Shown here piece after piece: positions 5,165 to 5,173 of a stretch of 5,173 nt of DNA; positions within the stretch are counted from its first letter, which is position 1; each line of letters begins with the position of its first letter. Location: positions 1-5,173 of the forward strand of contig JABUTQ010000263.1 in the NCBI GenBank assembly GCA_021443605.1. The letters are read 5' to 3'. The notes beneath the pieces are model-generated. The model worked only from the letters and a program-made list of their open reading frames with translations. It searched no databases and was not told where the DNA came from. The position numbers were made by a program, and so were the translations under genes. The stretch is from Bacteroidales bacterium. GTDB lineage: Bacteria; Bacteroidota; Bacteroidia; Bacteroidales; UBA932.

Positions 5165-5173
5165 ATGTTGTTG

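Overview
The window looks like a chromosomal segment of a member of the Bacteroidetes, most likely Bacteroidales. Three things suggest this. The GH3-fold protein is a family whose bacterial members are concentrated in that phylum. The promoter boxes between the divergent genes match the Bacteroidetes -7 consensus TAnnTTTG, and the start codons lack Shine-Dalgarno sequences. The RecO, RdgB and S41 peptidase sequences also have the look of that group. Genus cannot be decided from the sequence alone.

Layout from left to right. Positions 1-420 hold the 3' end of an unrecognised plus-strand gene whose product ends in a cysteine-rich segment. Positions 421-661 are a convergent intergenic spacer made almost entirely of short hairpin-forming repeats, in both orientations. 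Positions 662-3470 hold a compact minus-strand operon, transcribed right to left: rdgB (nucleotide-pool house-cleaning NTP pyrophosphatase), recO (recombination mediator; overlaps rdgB by 31 nt), then a GH3-fold gene that starts only 2 nt after recO. A 56-nt divergent promoter region separates this operon from a plus-strand gene at 3527-5128. That gene encodes an exported S41 (C-terminal processing type) serine peptidase with a PDZ domain and an intact Ser/Lys dyad. A small inverted repeat follows it and may be a terminator.

The most interesting object is the GH3-fold protein. It aligns well with bacterial GH3 acyl-adenylate enzymes over about 375 residues. However, all three adenylate-binding motifs carry substitutions at normally invariant positions. 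The family's C-terminal domain is also absent, replaced by a low-complexity Ala/Glu/Lys/Val tail ending in a basic patch and an acidic-aromatic tip. The reading frame is undamaged, so it reads as a repurposed pseudoenzyme rather than an ordinary pseudogene. Its tight linkage to recO and rdgB hints, by inference only, at a role near DNA or nucleotide metabolism.

The second point is the repeat cluster. Six full copies show a base-pair exchange in the closing stem (ATCCT/AGGAT versus ATTCT/AGAAT), which is direct evidence that the element is kept as a folded structure.
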